NCBI GenBank assembly: GCA_016744295.1
Contig: JADGEQ010000027.1
Location: forward strand, 29,447-93,446
Reading direction: 5' to 3'
DNA length: 64,000 nt
From: Desulfobacteraceae bacterium
GTDB taxonomy: Bacteria; Desulfobacterota; Desulfobacteria; Desulfobacterales; Desulfobacteraceae
Position numbers and translations under genes: made by a program. A model generated the notes under the pieces. It saw nothing but the letters and a program-made list of their open reading frames with translations, had not been told where the DNA came from and made no database searches. Below are positions 7,028 to 15,644 of this stretch, one piece after another. How positions within the stretch are numbered: position 1 is the first letter of the stretch; every line of letters starts with the position of its first letter.

Positions 7028-7744
7028 TTCCTTAGCTTCATACTACTGGAATAATCACCTCAACTGAATTAATAAAAAAAATAGCAGTACCATTGTTAAT
7101 AATTGCAAATTGACTTTCCGGGGAGTTAAGAGAGAGATGATTCTCCTTGAATTTCGCCTGCTCGGCCTTGATCCACAAAGCGCTTATCAATACCGTGTAT
7201 CCATGACGGATGCCGCTTCATGAATACGTATTGGCGATTCTGAGTATAAAATTTTTATCCGTGGGCAGGGGAAAATTAAAACTGAAGATAGATAAGTTTT
7301 TCAGGCCAATTTCATCTCTTTTTGTGCCAAAAACAATTCCCGGGAAGGATTTTTTTAGAATCTTCTAAAATGTGATAAAAATATATAATAGTAATCTCAT
7401 TTGCTGATCAAATTCCAGCCCAACAATTAGCCGATCGGTTGCCCGCATATCGTGAAACTTTGAATTGCGACCCGTTCTTTAAAGATGTACAAAGATTTCG
7501 TAACAATATTTTAAAGAGCTGTAAGGATATTTTAAAATTTAACATTGGTAAAAACATATCTGATTCAGAATATAGTCAAATCAAATTAAAACTTACATGG
7601 GATCATTCCGGGGAAAAAGACTCGACAAGATGTTAAGAATGGTTTTTAATGCAGGCCACGCAAGGGGGGAGGTGAAAAATGAAGTTCCATTTAAATGCGC
7701 CTGCCAATAAAAAAAAATATATATGATAGATAAGGAAAATTTTT
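7028..7744. other. 717-base gene-poor region with possible gene remnants
   Basis: No confident gene was seen. A plus frame of 65 codons with a TTG start (7439-7636) has no ribosome-binding site and no known motif; it may be the tail of a decayed gene. Very AT-rich DNA surrounds it. A short frame with a strong ribosome-binding site lies at 7679-7726 and is listed separately. Confidence 0.4.
7679..7726 (+). CDS. possible 15-residue leader peptide before the alcohol dehydrogenase
   Basis: This ATG follows GGGGGAGGTGAAAA, one of the best ribosome-binding sites in the window. It encodes MKFHLNAPANKKKYI and stops 18 bases before the alcohol dehydrogenase start. The first four residues resemble the dehydrogenase start (MHFHMP), so it may be a duplicated gene start or a leader peptide. 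No attenuator hairpin is obvious. Confidence 0.3.
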   Translation: MKFHLNAPANKKKYI

Positions 7745-8878
7745 ATGCATTTTCATATGCCGACAAAATTGTATTTTGGACCTGGTGAGATCCAAAATTT
7801 AGCCAAAATTCTTGTCAATGATTTAAAGGTGGAAAATCCTGTTATTGTTACGGACAAGGGCATTGTTGCCTCGGGGATGGTTGGGCTAGTGGCCCAAATG
7901 CTGCCCGGGGTAAAGGTGTATGATACCATTGAAGCAAATCCCAAGTCTGATACCATCAATGCCATTGCCTGTGATTTGCGGCAGATTAAGCCGGACCTGA
8001 TCATTGGCCTTGGCGGGGGCAGTCCCTTGGATGCCGGAAAGGCCCTGGCGCTTTTGGCGACGAATCCGGGGAAGATTGAAGATTTTGAGGGGTTGGAAAA
8101 ATATATCAATGATCCTTTGCCATTTATGGCCATTCCCACCACCTGCGGCACGGGTAGTGAAGTCACCTGGGTTTCGGTGATCACCGATGTGAGCCGTAAA
8201 TTTAAAATGAGTATCAAGGGACCCAAGATGTATCCGGCGGTTTCAATTGTGGACCCTGATCTGATCAAAACCCTGCCCAAACCCATCATCGCCTCCACCG
8301 GCCTGGATGCACTGACCCATGCCGTTGAAGCCTATTTGTCAAAACCTGCCACCCCCATTACCGATACCAATGCCCTGGGGGCGGTCCAATTAATCCTGGG
8401 GGCTGTGGAAGGCGCCTTTATGGACATTGAAAAGAATCATACAGACCGTGAAAATCTAATGTACGGCTCAACCATTGCCGGGTTTGCCTTTGGTAATTCC
8501 GATGTGACGGCGGTTCACTGCATTTCCGAATCCATTGGAGCCCTCTATGATGTGCCCCATGGGGTGGCCAACTCCATATTTTTGCCCCATGTGCTGGCCT
8601 ATAATCTTCCAGCCTGTGTGAAAAAAATGGCAGATCTTGCCCGGAAAACCGGTTTTTCAGCCGTGGACGATAAGGTTTCCGCCCAATTGTTTATTTCCCA
8701 TATAACCGCGCTTTCAAAACGGCTTGAAATTCCGGTGTTCAAAGAGCTTAACATTGCAAGAAATCAGTTTGAGATCATTGCGGATATGTCCGTTTCCAAT
8801 AATTCAAACGGGTCCAACCCAAGAAGTCTGGATCGAAATGATTATCTGAAAATACTTGAAAATGCATTTGATTCTTGA
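7745..8878 (+). CDS. iron-containing (group III) alcohol dehydrogenase
   Basis: A 377-residue NAD(P)-dependent dehydrogenase. The nucleotide-binding GGGSPLDAGKA lies at residues 90-100. The four metal ligands of the family are all present: D188, H192 (DALTHAVEAY), H258 (AVHC) and H272 (DVPHG). The length is typical. It probably interconverts an alcohol and an aldehyde in the cytoplasm; substrate is not predictable. It is followed after 126 bases by an acyl-CoA dehydrogenase/ETF cluster, so it may feed alcohols into acyl-CoA oxidation, which is an inference. Confidence 0.9.
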   Translation: MHFHMPTKLYFGPGEIQNLAKILVNDLKVENPVIVTDKGIVASGMVGLVAQMLPGVKVYDTIEANPKSDTINAIACDLRQIKPDLIIGLGGGSPLDAGKALALLATNPGKIEDFEGLEKYINDPLPFMAIPTTCGTGSEVTWVSVITDVSRKFKMSIKGPKMYPAVSIVDPDLIKTLPKPIIASTGLDALTHAVEAYLSKPATPITDTNALGAVQLILGAVEGAFMDIEKNHTDRENLMYGSTIAGFAFGNSDVTAVHCISESIGALYDVPHGVANSIFLPHVLAYNLPACVKKMADLARKTGFSAVDDKVSAQLFISHITALSKRLEIPVFKELNIARNQFEIIADMSVSNNSNGSNPRSLDRNDYLKILENAFDS

Positions 8879-9004
8879 AAATATATTTGGATAGGGTGTA
8901 TACCCGAATGGCTTAGCGTAGAAATGTTTATTACCAGGACCCTTATGGTCTTTGCAAAAAGTGAAACCCAAGCATAACAAGTATATAATGATAGGGAGTG
9001 TTGG

Positions 9005-10147
9005 ATGGATTTTAATCCCTGTATGAAACATCAGCTCATTTCCAAAACCGTCAGGGAGTTTGCGGAAAATGAAATAAAACCAATGGTTGCCGAACTGGAC
9101 AGGGAGGCAATCTTTCCCCAGGAAATTGTTGATAAGATGAAACCCCTGCATTTTTTCGGACTCCAGGTTCCCAAAAAACTTGGCGGCGCCGGACTAGATA
9201 CCATCAGCTATGCCATTGTGGTGGAGGAGTTGTCCCGGGTATCCGCCGCCATCGGGCTTTGTGTGACGGTTCACAATAGTGTGGGCATCTATCCGATTTT
9301 AGAATTTGGCACCCAAGAGCAGATTAACCGTTTTGTCCCACCCATGGCGGCCGGGGACAGCATCGGTGCTTTTTGCCTGACCGAGGCCAATGCGGGGTCC
9401 GATGCCGGCGGAGTGGAAACAAGTGCCAGGGAAACCCCTGACGGGTATATCATCAACGGCACCAAAATTTTTGTTACCAACGGGGGGGTTGCAGGGACTA
9501 TTCTGGTGTTTGCCGTAACCCAGGGAAAGACAAACGCTGCAAACGTTTTTATCGTTGAAAAGGAGCGGAAGGGATTTTTGGTGGGTGAAATAGAGGATCT
9601 TTGCGGCATGCGGGCAAACCCGGTATCCTCCCTGTTTTTTGAAGACTGTGAAGTTCCCAAAGAAAATCTTTTGGGAAGACAGGGCCAGGGATTAAAGATC
9701 GGGCTCACCGGCCTTGATAACGGCCGCATCGGGATCGCGGCCCAGGCCCTCGGCATTGCCCAGGCAGCCTTTGAGGATTCTGTCGCCTATGCCAAGGAGC
9801 GCCAGCAGTTTAACAAACCCATTTCCCGGTTCCAGACCATCCAGAACTATCTGGCGGACATGGCCACAAGTATTGATGCCGCACGGCTTTTGCTTCACAG
9901 GGCCGCCGCTTTCAAGGACAAGGGAATATCTTTTTCCGCCCAGGCTTCCATGGCCAAGCTTTTTTGCAGTGACACGGCAAGAAAAGTTACGGACATGGCG
10001 GTTCAAATCCACGGCGGGTATGGATACAGCAAGGAATATGATGTGGAGCGGTATTTCAGGGATGCCAAGGTTACCCAGATCTATGAAGGCACCAGCGAAG
10101 TGCAGCGAACGGTCATTGCCAGGCATGTTTTGACCCAACCCAGTTAA
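9005..10147 (+). CDS. acyl-CoA dehydrogenase
   Basis: A 380-residue FAD flavoenzyme that makes the 2,3-double bond in acyl-CoA and passes electrons to ETF. The family signature CLTEANAGSDAGG lies near residue 130 and the FAD/tetramer signature VQIHGGYGYSKEYDVERYFRD is near 335. The catalytic glutamate is probably E361 in YEGTSEVQR, as in short- and medium-chain enzymes. etfB and etfA follow directly, so the electron acceptor is encoded in the same cluster. Chain-length preference cannot be read. Confidence 0.93.
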   Translation: MDFNPCMKHQLISKTVREFAENEIKPMVAELDREAIFPQEIVDKMKPLHFFGLQVPKKLGGAGLDTISYAIVVEELSRVSAAIGLCVTVHNSVGIYPILEFGTQEQINRFVPPMAAGDSIGAFCLTEANAGSDAGGVETSARETPDGYIINGTKIFVTNGGVAGTILVFAVTQGKTNAANVFIVEKERKGFLVGEIEDLCGMRANPVSSLFFEDCEVPKENLLGRQGQGLKIGLTGLDNGRIGIAAQALGIAQAAFEDSVAYAKERQQFNKPISRFQTIQNYLADMATSIDAARLLLHRAAAFKDKGISFSAQASMAKLFCSDTARKVTDMAVQIHGGYGYSKEYDVERYFRDAKVTQIYEGTSEVQRTVIARHVLTQPS

Positions 10148-10172
10148 ACCCCATGGGAATCAGATAGAGACA

Positions 10173-11033
10173 ATGAAAATGTTCAAGATAATAATTTGTA
10201 TCAAACAGGTGCCCATGGTATCCGAGCTTCCCTGGAATGCCAAAACCGGCACCCTGAAACGGGAGCTTGCCCAGGGAATGATGGATCCTTCCTCGCGACG
10301 GGCCCTTGAGGCTGGTCTTCAAATCAAGGAAAACAGGGCAGGGGAGGGGCGGCAAACCCAACTTATTGTCATTTCCATGGGGCCTCCCATGGCAGCGGAA
10401 ATCCTTTACCAGGCCCGTGCTCTGGGAGCTGACAAGGGCGTGCTGCTTTCCGACCGTCGAATGGCCGGGGCAGATACGTTTTTGACCTCCTTTATCCTGG
10501 CCGAGTTCATCAAACGAGAGGTTTGTGACGTGGATCTGGTACTCTGCGGGTCCCAGACCAGCGATAGCGAAACCGCCCAGGTAGGACCCCAGCTGGCAGG
10601 GGAATTGTCCATACCGGCCATCGGGTATGCATCTGATATCCAATTACAGGGGGATATGGTCCGGGTCCAGCGCCATGTGGATGATTTTTTTGAAATTCTT
10701 GAAATGGATCTTCCCGGACTTGTCACCATTGATCAGGGAGCCTACACCCCTCGATATACAACCCTTGGCGGGGTGCAGGATGCTTTTGGGGTTGGTGATA
10801 GTATCACCCATGTGGATGCAAAGAGTCTGGGGCTAGATGACACCTTTAATGGGGTAAAGGATTCCCCCACCCGGATAGTGGATGTTTATTCCCCCACCAC
10901 CCAAAAAGAGAACACAATATTGAAAGGGGCGGCCAAGAGTGTTGTGGACCAGCTTTTTGACGGATATGGTAAAATTATCAGCAGCGCCATGGGCAAGGAT
11001 TTGAAAACCCACGGCCATGGAGAAAACATATGA
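10173..11033 (+). CDS. etfB: electron transfer flavoprotein beta subunit
   Basis: A 286-residue EtfB that binds AMP and, with EtfA, accepts electrons from acyl-CoA dehydrogenase. The start IIICIKQVP and the segment DLVLCGSQTSDSETAQVGPQLA are family hallmarks. It lies 25 bases after the acyl-CoA dehydrogenase gene and its last codons overlap the etfA start (ATGA). The second in-frame ATG, two codons later, is an alternative start. Whether it acts in simple oxidation or flavin bifurcation cannot be decided without the EtfA flavin-site analysis. Confidence 0.93.
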   Translation: MKMFKIIICIKQVPMVSELPWNAKTGTLKRELAQGMMDPSSRRALEAGLQIKENRAGEGRQTQLIVISMGPPMAAEILYQARALGADKGVLLSDRRMAGADTFLTSFILAEFIKREVCDVDLVLCGSQTSDSETAQVGPQLAGELSIPAIGYASDIQLQGDMVRVQRHVDDFFEILEMDLPGLVTIDQGAYTPRYTTLGGVQDAFGVGDSITHVDAKSLGLDDTFNGVKDSPTRIVDVYSPTTQKENTILKGAAKSVVDQLFDGYGKIISSAMGKDLKTHGHGENI

Positions 11034-12028
11034 AAACAGCCAATGACATATGGGTATTGGGTGATTATCGGAATTATTTTCAAAGCCGGGTCACCCTGCA
11101 GATTCTTGCCAGGGCCAAACATCTTGCTGCCAGGACGGGGGGCCAGGTCTGTGCTGTTGTCTTCGGCCATCAAATGGATGAATATGTGGGCGAGTATCTT
11201 GCCCATGGAGCAGACCGGGTTTTATTGATGGATGACCCGGCATTAAAAAGATATTCCATTGAAACCTATTCTTTTTTGTTGACCCGACTGGTTGAAACCC
11301 ATCGGCCGGAGACGCTTCTTGTGGGGGCCACCCGATTTGGTCAGGAGATTGCCCCCAGGGTGGCAAAACAATTGAAAACCGGTTTGACAGCCGATTGTAT
11401 AGACCTTGAAATTGATGAGAGTGGGCGGCTGGTTCAGATTGCCCCTTCCTTTGGAGGGAATCTTGTTGCCCGGATTATCACCCCCACAAAAAGACCCCAG
11501 ATGGCCACTGTCCGGCCGGGGACATTTCAGGAGCTTGTCCATGACAATAGGGCCAAGGGTGAGGTCATTCGACTGCCCCTGCCCAAGGATATGCCCAAAG
11601 AAAGAATTCGCTGTATCTCGTCTGAATATAGACCCTCCAAAACCAAGGGAATTGAACAAGCGGATATTGTTATCACCGGCGGCAGGGGCATGGGCAGCAA
11701 GGGTAAATTTAAAAAATTATTTGAGCTGGCAGCCATAATGAATGGGGAGGTAGGTGCCACCCGGCCTGTGGTCTTTTCCAACTGGATCGGGCACGAGGCT
11801 CTTGTGGGCCAGGCCGGAAAATCAATACGCCCCAAAATTCTTTTTTCCTTTGGTATCAGCGGGGCCATCCAGCATACCGCCGCTTTAATGGATGCTGATT
11901 TTATTGTGGCCATCAATAAAAATCCCAACGCCACCATGATGAAAATGGCAGATGTGGCCATAGTGGCAGATGCGAACCAGGTGTGTTCCGGCATTATCCG
12001 GGCCATAAAAGAAAAAATCAGAGACTGA
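11030..12028 (+). CDS. etfA: electron transfer flavoprotein alpha subunit
   Basis: A 332-residue EtfA with an N-terminal nucleotide-binding-like domain and a C-terminal FAD domain. The FAD signature is seen in RPKILFSFGISGAIQHTAAL and IVAINKNPNATMMKMADVAIVAD. The start overlaps etfB by 4 bases, which suggests coupled translation and 1:1 supply. The heterodimer would carry electrons from the adjacent acyl-CoA dehydrogenase to a membrane quinone reductase encoded elsewhere. Confidence 0.93.
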   Translation: MKTANDIWVLGDYRNYFQSRVTLQILARAKHLAARTGGQVCAVVFGHQMDEYVGEYLAHGADRVLLMDDPALKRYSIETYSFLLTRLVETHRPETLLVGATRFGQEIAPRVAKQLKTGLTADCIDLEIDESGRLVQIAPSFGGNLVARIITPTKRPQMATVRPGTFQELVHDNRAKGEVIRLPLPKDMPKERIRCISSEYRPSKTKGIEQADIVITGGRGMGSKGKFKKLFELAAIMNGEVGATRPVVFSNWIGHEALVGQAGKSIRPKILFSFGISGAIQHTAALMDADFIVAINKNPNATMMKMADVAIVADANQVCSGIIRAIKEKIRD

Positions 12029-12070
12029 TGACACCGAGAAGATAAAGTTGAGAAGATAAAGGAAAGGTTC

Positions 12071-12865
12071 ATGCACGCATTTGACAAAGATACAGAATTT
12101 ATACGCAAATCGGACGGGGTTAATAATGTCACTGTGTCGGATCAGTGGTCCATTAACCATATCCCCAACGGCGGATATACCATGGCGCTATTGACCCGGG
12201 CAATGATTGGGGATGATAATGCCCTTGTTTCATGTATTGCCACGGCCAACTACATAGAGCGGTGTGATCCTAAGCCGGGTCAAATTTTTATGGAAACCAT
12301 TGGTGAAACAAAAAATATTATCCGGAAACAGGCCCGGCTTGTCCAGGATGGCAAGGAGAGAGTCCGGGCCATGGGAACCTTTATAAAAAATACAGGCTCT
12401 TTGCCCCAGCGCTATGAGAAGGAACCGGAAAACGTGGCACCACCCGGACAATGTTTGAAAGTCCCATCCATGGGCGGCGGCTATACTCTCTTTGACCGGG
12501 TGGATATGCGGCTTGATCCCGGGTGCGCCGGATGGACAACAGGAACGCTTACGGACAGATCCGTTCAGAAAGGATGGATACGGTTTAAGGAAAGTCGGGA
12601 GATTGATGTGCCGGCCATCACGTTTTTTGGGGACAGTTTTCCTCCCTGTATTTTTACAAGCCATGGCATGGTTGCCTGGGTTCCCACCATTGAATATTCA
12701 GTGAATGTCAGACAATTGCCGAAACCCGGTTGGCTCAGGGTTATTTTTACCACACGGTTTATCAGCAGCGGTCTGGTGGAAGAGGACGGGGAAATCTGGG
12801 ACGAAGATAATAATTTGATTGCGATTTCCCGTCAGATAGCCAAATATCACCCCCTGGTCAATTAA
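12071..12865 (+). CDS. acyl-CoA thioesterase-like protein (TesB/double hot-dog)
   Basis: A 264-residue protein with the double hot-dog pattern. The N-terminal half starts DQWSINHIPNGGYTMALL, as in thioesterase-superfamily/TesB-like proteins, and the C-terminal half contains FTSHGMVAWVPTIEYSV. It would hydrolyse acyl-CoA to free acid and CoA. It closes the acyl-CoA dehydrogenase/ETF cluster, 42 bases after etfA, and is followed by a terminator, so it probably relieves acyl-CoA build-up in that pathway. Substrate is unknown. Confidence 0.8.
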   Translation: MHAFDKDTEFIRKSDGVNNVTVSDQWSINHIPNGGYTMALLTRAMIGDDNALVSCIATANYIERCDPKPGQIFMETIGETKNIIRKQARLVQDGKERVRAMGTFIKNTGSLPQRYEKEPENVAPPGQCLKVPSMGGGYTLFDRVDMRLDPGCAGWTTGTLTDRSVQKGWIRFKESREIDVPAITFFGDSFPPCIFTSHGMVAWVPTIEYSVNVRQLPKPGWLRVIFTTRFISSGLVEEDGEIWDEDNNLIAISRQIAKYHPLVN

Positions 12866-12911
12866 AGAGGATGGTAATCATTTAGAGAGAGATATTCTAT
12901 ATTTTGTATAA

Positions 12912-12952
12912 AAAAAAGGCAGTCACCCTGGCAAGGGGCGGCTGCCTTTTTT
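12912..12952. terminator. bidirectional intrinsic terminator
   Basis: AAAAAAGGCAG (12912-12922) pairs with CTGCCTTTTTT (12942-12952), with three further C-G pairs above one mismatch and a 7-base loop. It ends the acyl-CoA dehydrogenase/ETF cluster and, on the other strand, the small gene at 12992-13135. Confidence 0.9.
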
Positions 12953-12991
12953 CGGAGGCAAAATCTAATACTATTAAGGAGGGTTGTTCGT

Positions 12992-13135
12992 CTATCCTGC
13001 TACATCGACCCCGGTGTCGCATCCAATGGAGTCAAAGGTTTCACATTCAAAGTTAAGATGTCTTGTGTCAACATGACCAATTTCTCTTTCTTCATCATTT
13101 TCTATATAGTTATTTTCGCTGTTATGTTCACTCAT
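12992..13135 (-). CDS. 47-residue acidic two-cysteine peptide, unknown
   Basis: The ATG at 13135 is preceded by GGAGAGGAGC, a very strong ribosome-binding site, and the gene ends 39 bases before a terminator on its own strand, so it looks like an independent transcription unit. The N-terminal half is acidic (IENDEEREIG) and the C-terminal third carries two cysteines (FECETFDSIGCDTGVDVAG). There is no membrane segment or signal peptide. The layout resembles a small regulatory protein or a RiPP-like precursor with a leader and a Cys-containing core, but no modifying enzyme is nearby. The function is unknown. Confidence 0.6.
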   Translation of the reverse strand: MSEHNSENNYIENDEEREIGHVDTRHLNFECETFDSIGCDTGVDVAG

Positions 13136-13328
13136 GGTATGCTCCTCTCCATGTTGGGCGTTCTGATCTTTTGTTCTTCATTAAACAATCCATTTGGCGG
13201 TTGTCCTGTATGTTAGATACATAATGAACATAAAAAGATAAGTTGTCAAGGGTAAAGTTTTGAAAACCTAACTTTTTTTATTATTCCTGCCACTTTTCCG
13301 GGAACAGGAAGAAAAGCATGAATTCTCC
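13136..13328. other. divergent intergenic region
   Basis: This region holds the 5' side of the small Cys peptide gene and leads to the oxidase-operon promoter. An imperfect inverted repeat with arms TTCCTG/CAGGAA at about 13286-13312 lies just upstream of the -35 box at 13329 and could be an operator. No gene is seen. Confidence 0.4.
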
Positions 13329-13357
13329 TTGACTTGTCCATTTCTGAATTTTATAAA
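13329..13357 (+). promoter_or_regulatory. sigma-70 promoter of the oxidase operon
   Basis: TTGACT, a 17-base spacer and TATAAA (13352-13357) lie 63 bases before the first gene of the oxidase cluster. It is the best promoter match in the divergent region. Confidence 0.65.
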
Positions 13358-13419
13358 TAAACAACACGCCATCAATTATTTGAAAAGTTAATTAAACATA
13401 TTCAACAAAAGGTGATTCC

Positions 13420-13845
13420 ATGACTGAAATGATTTTTGAATTTTTGAGCAAAGTTGGTTTTAAACATCCGCTTCATCCTGCAGTGACCCATATTCCCATG
13501 GGCATGATAATGGGTGCTGTGATCTTCAGGTTTGCCTCTTTTTTGCCCAAACTGAAGGTGTTGGCAAAAACAGGCTATCATTGCATTATCCTCGGGCTTT
13601 TGGGAATCGTACCCACGGCTTTCACAGGATATCTGGATTGGCAGCATACATATGCAGGGGAATGGGAATTCTTAATTATATTGAAGATGGTATTGGCAAG
13701 TTTTCTGACCATTGCGCTTTTATCCATTGCGATTATGGATGACCCTGAAAATCCCAGATTTGACAAGAAAACCGGGTTTTATATTTTGATTGTCCTGTTG
13801 GCCGTTGGTCTCGGCTTCTCCGGTGGTGAGCTTCAATACGGATAA
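13420..13845 (+). CDS. DUF2231 membrane protein
   Basis: A 141-residue protein with four hydrophobic segments and the HPLHPAVTHIPMG motif (residues 16-28) at its start, typical of DUF2231 membrane proteins. The histidines of this motif suggest heme or metal binding, which is not proven for the family. It has a good ribosome-binding site (AAAGGTGA) and opens the operon that continues with DOMON, Sco and oxidase subunits. This context suggests a redox or heme-related role at the inner membrane. Confidence 0.85.
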   Translation: MTEMIFEFLSKVGFKHPLHPAVTHIPMGMIMGAVIFRFASFLPKLKVLAKTGYHCIILGLLGIVPTAFTGYLDWQHTYAGEWEFLIILKMVLASFLTIALLSIAIMDDPENPRFDKKTGFYILIVLLAVGLGFSGGELQYG

Positions 13846-13887
13846 CTGCAAGACTGATAATTGCGATATTGTTAAAGGAGTAATCTT

Positions 13888-14427
13888 ATGATGAAAAAAT
13901 GTGTTTTTATGGTTGCCGCCCTAGCGCTTCTCTTTCCTGCATACGCATCTGCAATGGAGTATCAGCATAAACTTGAAGCAAACAATATGGCGGTTTCCTG
14001 GAGTATTGACAAGGAGCAGATCCATGTGAAATTGACCGCTAAAACAACCGGATGGGTAGCCATCGGGTTTGATCCTGAAAAGGCCATGCAGGGTGCTGAT
14101 ATTATTATTGGTGCTGTGAAAAAAGGCAAGGTCAGGATTGAAGATCATTATGGCGATCGGAAACGGGGCCATTCCCCAGACAAAAAACTGGGAGGGGATA
14201 ACCATGTTCTCAACCCGACCGGCGAGGAAGTAGACGGGGTAACAACGATTTGCTTTTCCCTGGCCCTGGACAGCGGTGATAAATGGGACAAGCCCATTCA
14301 TGCCGAAGGAACCAGTCGGATGATGATTGCCTATGGGTCTGGGCGGGATTCCTTCAAATCAAGGCATCAATACCGGGCCGTTTATGATATCAATTATTCA
14401 ACCGGTGAAACAAAAAAAATAAAATGA
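13888..14427 (+). CDS. periplasmic DOMON-domain protein
   Basis: A 179-residue protein with a signal peptide (hydrophobic core MVAALALLFPAYASA) and a single DOMON domain: the strand TTGWVAIGFDPEKAMQGADIIIG is characteristic. DOMON domains bind heme or sugars; in redox operons they usually act as b-type cytochrome domains. The Met in the AMQGAD segment and the His in KRGHSPD are candidate heme ligands. It overlaps the Sco gene by 4 bases and has AAAGGAG upstream. It probably takes part in electron delivery to, or assembly of, the oxidase encoded downstream. Confidence 0.8.
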   Translation: MMKKCVFMVAALALLFPAYASAMEYQHKLEANNMAVSWSIDKEQIHVKLTAKTTGWVAIGFDPEKAMQGADIIIGAVKKGKVRIEDHYGDRKRGHSPDKKLGGDNHVLNPTGEEVDGVTTICFSLALDSGDKWDKPIHAEGTSRMMIAYGSGRDSFKSRHQYRAVYDINYSTGETKKIK

Positions 14428-15566
14428 TGAAAGGGTTCTCTTTGATTCTGATTTGCTTCCTGCTGACGGTTCTTGTGCCGCCGGCAGGGAGTGCCTCGGA
14501 TAATCCCATGAAAGACGCCCCGGAGAGTCATGGTTCCAAAATCACTGGGACTGCACCTGAGTCCATGGATCACAGTTCCGGGGCCATGGATCACAGTTCC
14601 GGGGCCATGGATCACAGCTCCGGGGCCATGGATCACAGTTCCGGGGCCATGGATCACAGTTCCGGGGCCATGGATCATAGTTCCGGGGCCATGGACTCAG
14701 ATTCCATGGATCATGGAAATATGGATACTGACACCATGGGCTCTGGAGGGATGGAGCCTGCCCAAAAGGAGATGGCCAACGAGCATGATCATTCAGGCAT
14801 GATCATGGCCGCCCAAAAGGAGGAACCCGCCCTGGCGGACCAGGTAAAACTGGAAGAGCAATTGGGCAAGTACATCGATTTCGGGGCATCCTTTGTGGAT
14901 GAAAATAACAAGCCTGTAGATCTTAAAACCATTTTTGATAAACCGGTGTTATTGTTGCCCGTTTATTTCATGTGTACCTCTGTCTGTAATTTTCTCCAGG
15001 CAGAGCTTGCCAATGTCTTAAACCTTGTGGGGCAGACCCCGGGCAAGGATTTTAATATTATTTCGGTCAGTTTTGCCGATGATGAAGATGCCAGCCATGC
15101 ACGGACTTCCAAGAGAAACTATGCCAATTTGCTCAAACGTGAAATTCCCCGTGAAGCAATACTTAAAAATTGGTACTACCTGACCTCCGACCGTGTAAAT
15201 ATCAGAAAACTCACCGATTCTATCGGGTATTATTTTATTAAAAAGAAACCGCATTTTTATATCCACCCCAGCGCCATGGTTGTTTTGGCAAAGGATGGCA
15301 AAATAATTCGGTATCTATACGGGCCTGGGTTTCTTCCCTTTGATGTGGGAATGGCCTTGAGTGAGGCAAAGAGCGGTGAACCTGGGATTTCCATCAAAAG
15401 AGGGGTGCTCTCTTTTTGCTTTGACTATGATCCCGAGAACAAAACCTATGTGTTTAAGATGTTTCGGATTACCGGAACCGCCATCCTGGTTCTTTTGGTG
15501 GGATTTGTTCTGTTTTTAATCTATCCGTCAAAAAAAAGCCGGAAAAAAAGAAAATTTGGGCAGTGA
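14424..15566 (+). CDS. Sco-family copper chaperone with Met/His repeat and C-terminal membrane anchor
   Basis: A 380-residue SCO1/SenC-like protein. Signal peptide 1-24; residues 48-89 are six exact copies of MDHSSGA, followed by more Met/His/Asp-rich sequence to about 130, then the thioredoxin-like Sco domain (about 145-320) with CTSVC near residue 184 and a downstream His in FYIHPSA, the usual copper ligands. A membrane segment near 352-370 anchors it, which differs from the N-terminal anchor of classical Sco. It should deliver copper to the CuA centre of subunit II encoded in the same operon. The Met/His repeat probably gathers periplasmic copper, as such repeats do in other copper proteins. 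Confidence 0.88.
   Translation: MMKGFSLILICFLLTVLVPPAGSASDNPMKDAPESHGSKITGTAPESMDHSSGAMDHSSGAMDHSSGAMDHSSGAMDHSSGAMDHSSGAMDSDSMDHGNMDTDTMGSGGMEPAQKEMANEHDHSGMIMAAQKEEPALADQVKLEEQLGKYIDFGASFVDENNKPVDLKTIFDKPVLLLPVYFMCTSVCNFLQAELANVLNLVGQTPGKDFNIISVSFADDEDASHARTSKRNYANLLKREIPREAILKNWYYLTSDRVNIRKLTDSIGYYFIKKKPHFYIHPSAMVVLAKDGKIIRYLYGPGFLPFDVGMALSEAKSGEPGISIKRGVLSFCFDYDPENKTYVFKMFRITGTAILVLLVGFVLFLIYPSKKSRKKRKFGQ
14565..14690 (+). repeat. six tandem 21-bp repeats encoding MDHSSGA
   Basis: Six near-identical 21-bp units within the Sco gene. Only two third-position changes are visible, so the array is young or under homogenisation, and copy number may vary between strains. Confidence 0.97.
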
Positions 15567-15644
15567 ACCCCGTATAAATTTAGGTAACTGTTTAAACCCT
15601 AGTATTCGGTTTTACCCCAGAAACCCTAGCTGTGTGAGGTTGCA

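Noticed and set aside
7439..7636. 65-codon plus-strand frame with TTG start
   Set aside because: No ribosome-binding site and no motif; it could be the tail of a decayed gene but cannot be supported as a gene.
14565..14690. Tandem repeats considered as a CRISPR array or mobile repeat
   Set aside because: The 21-bp units have no spacers and encode MDHSSGA in frame within the Sco gene.
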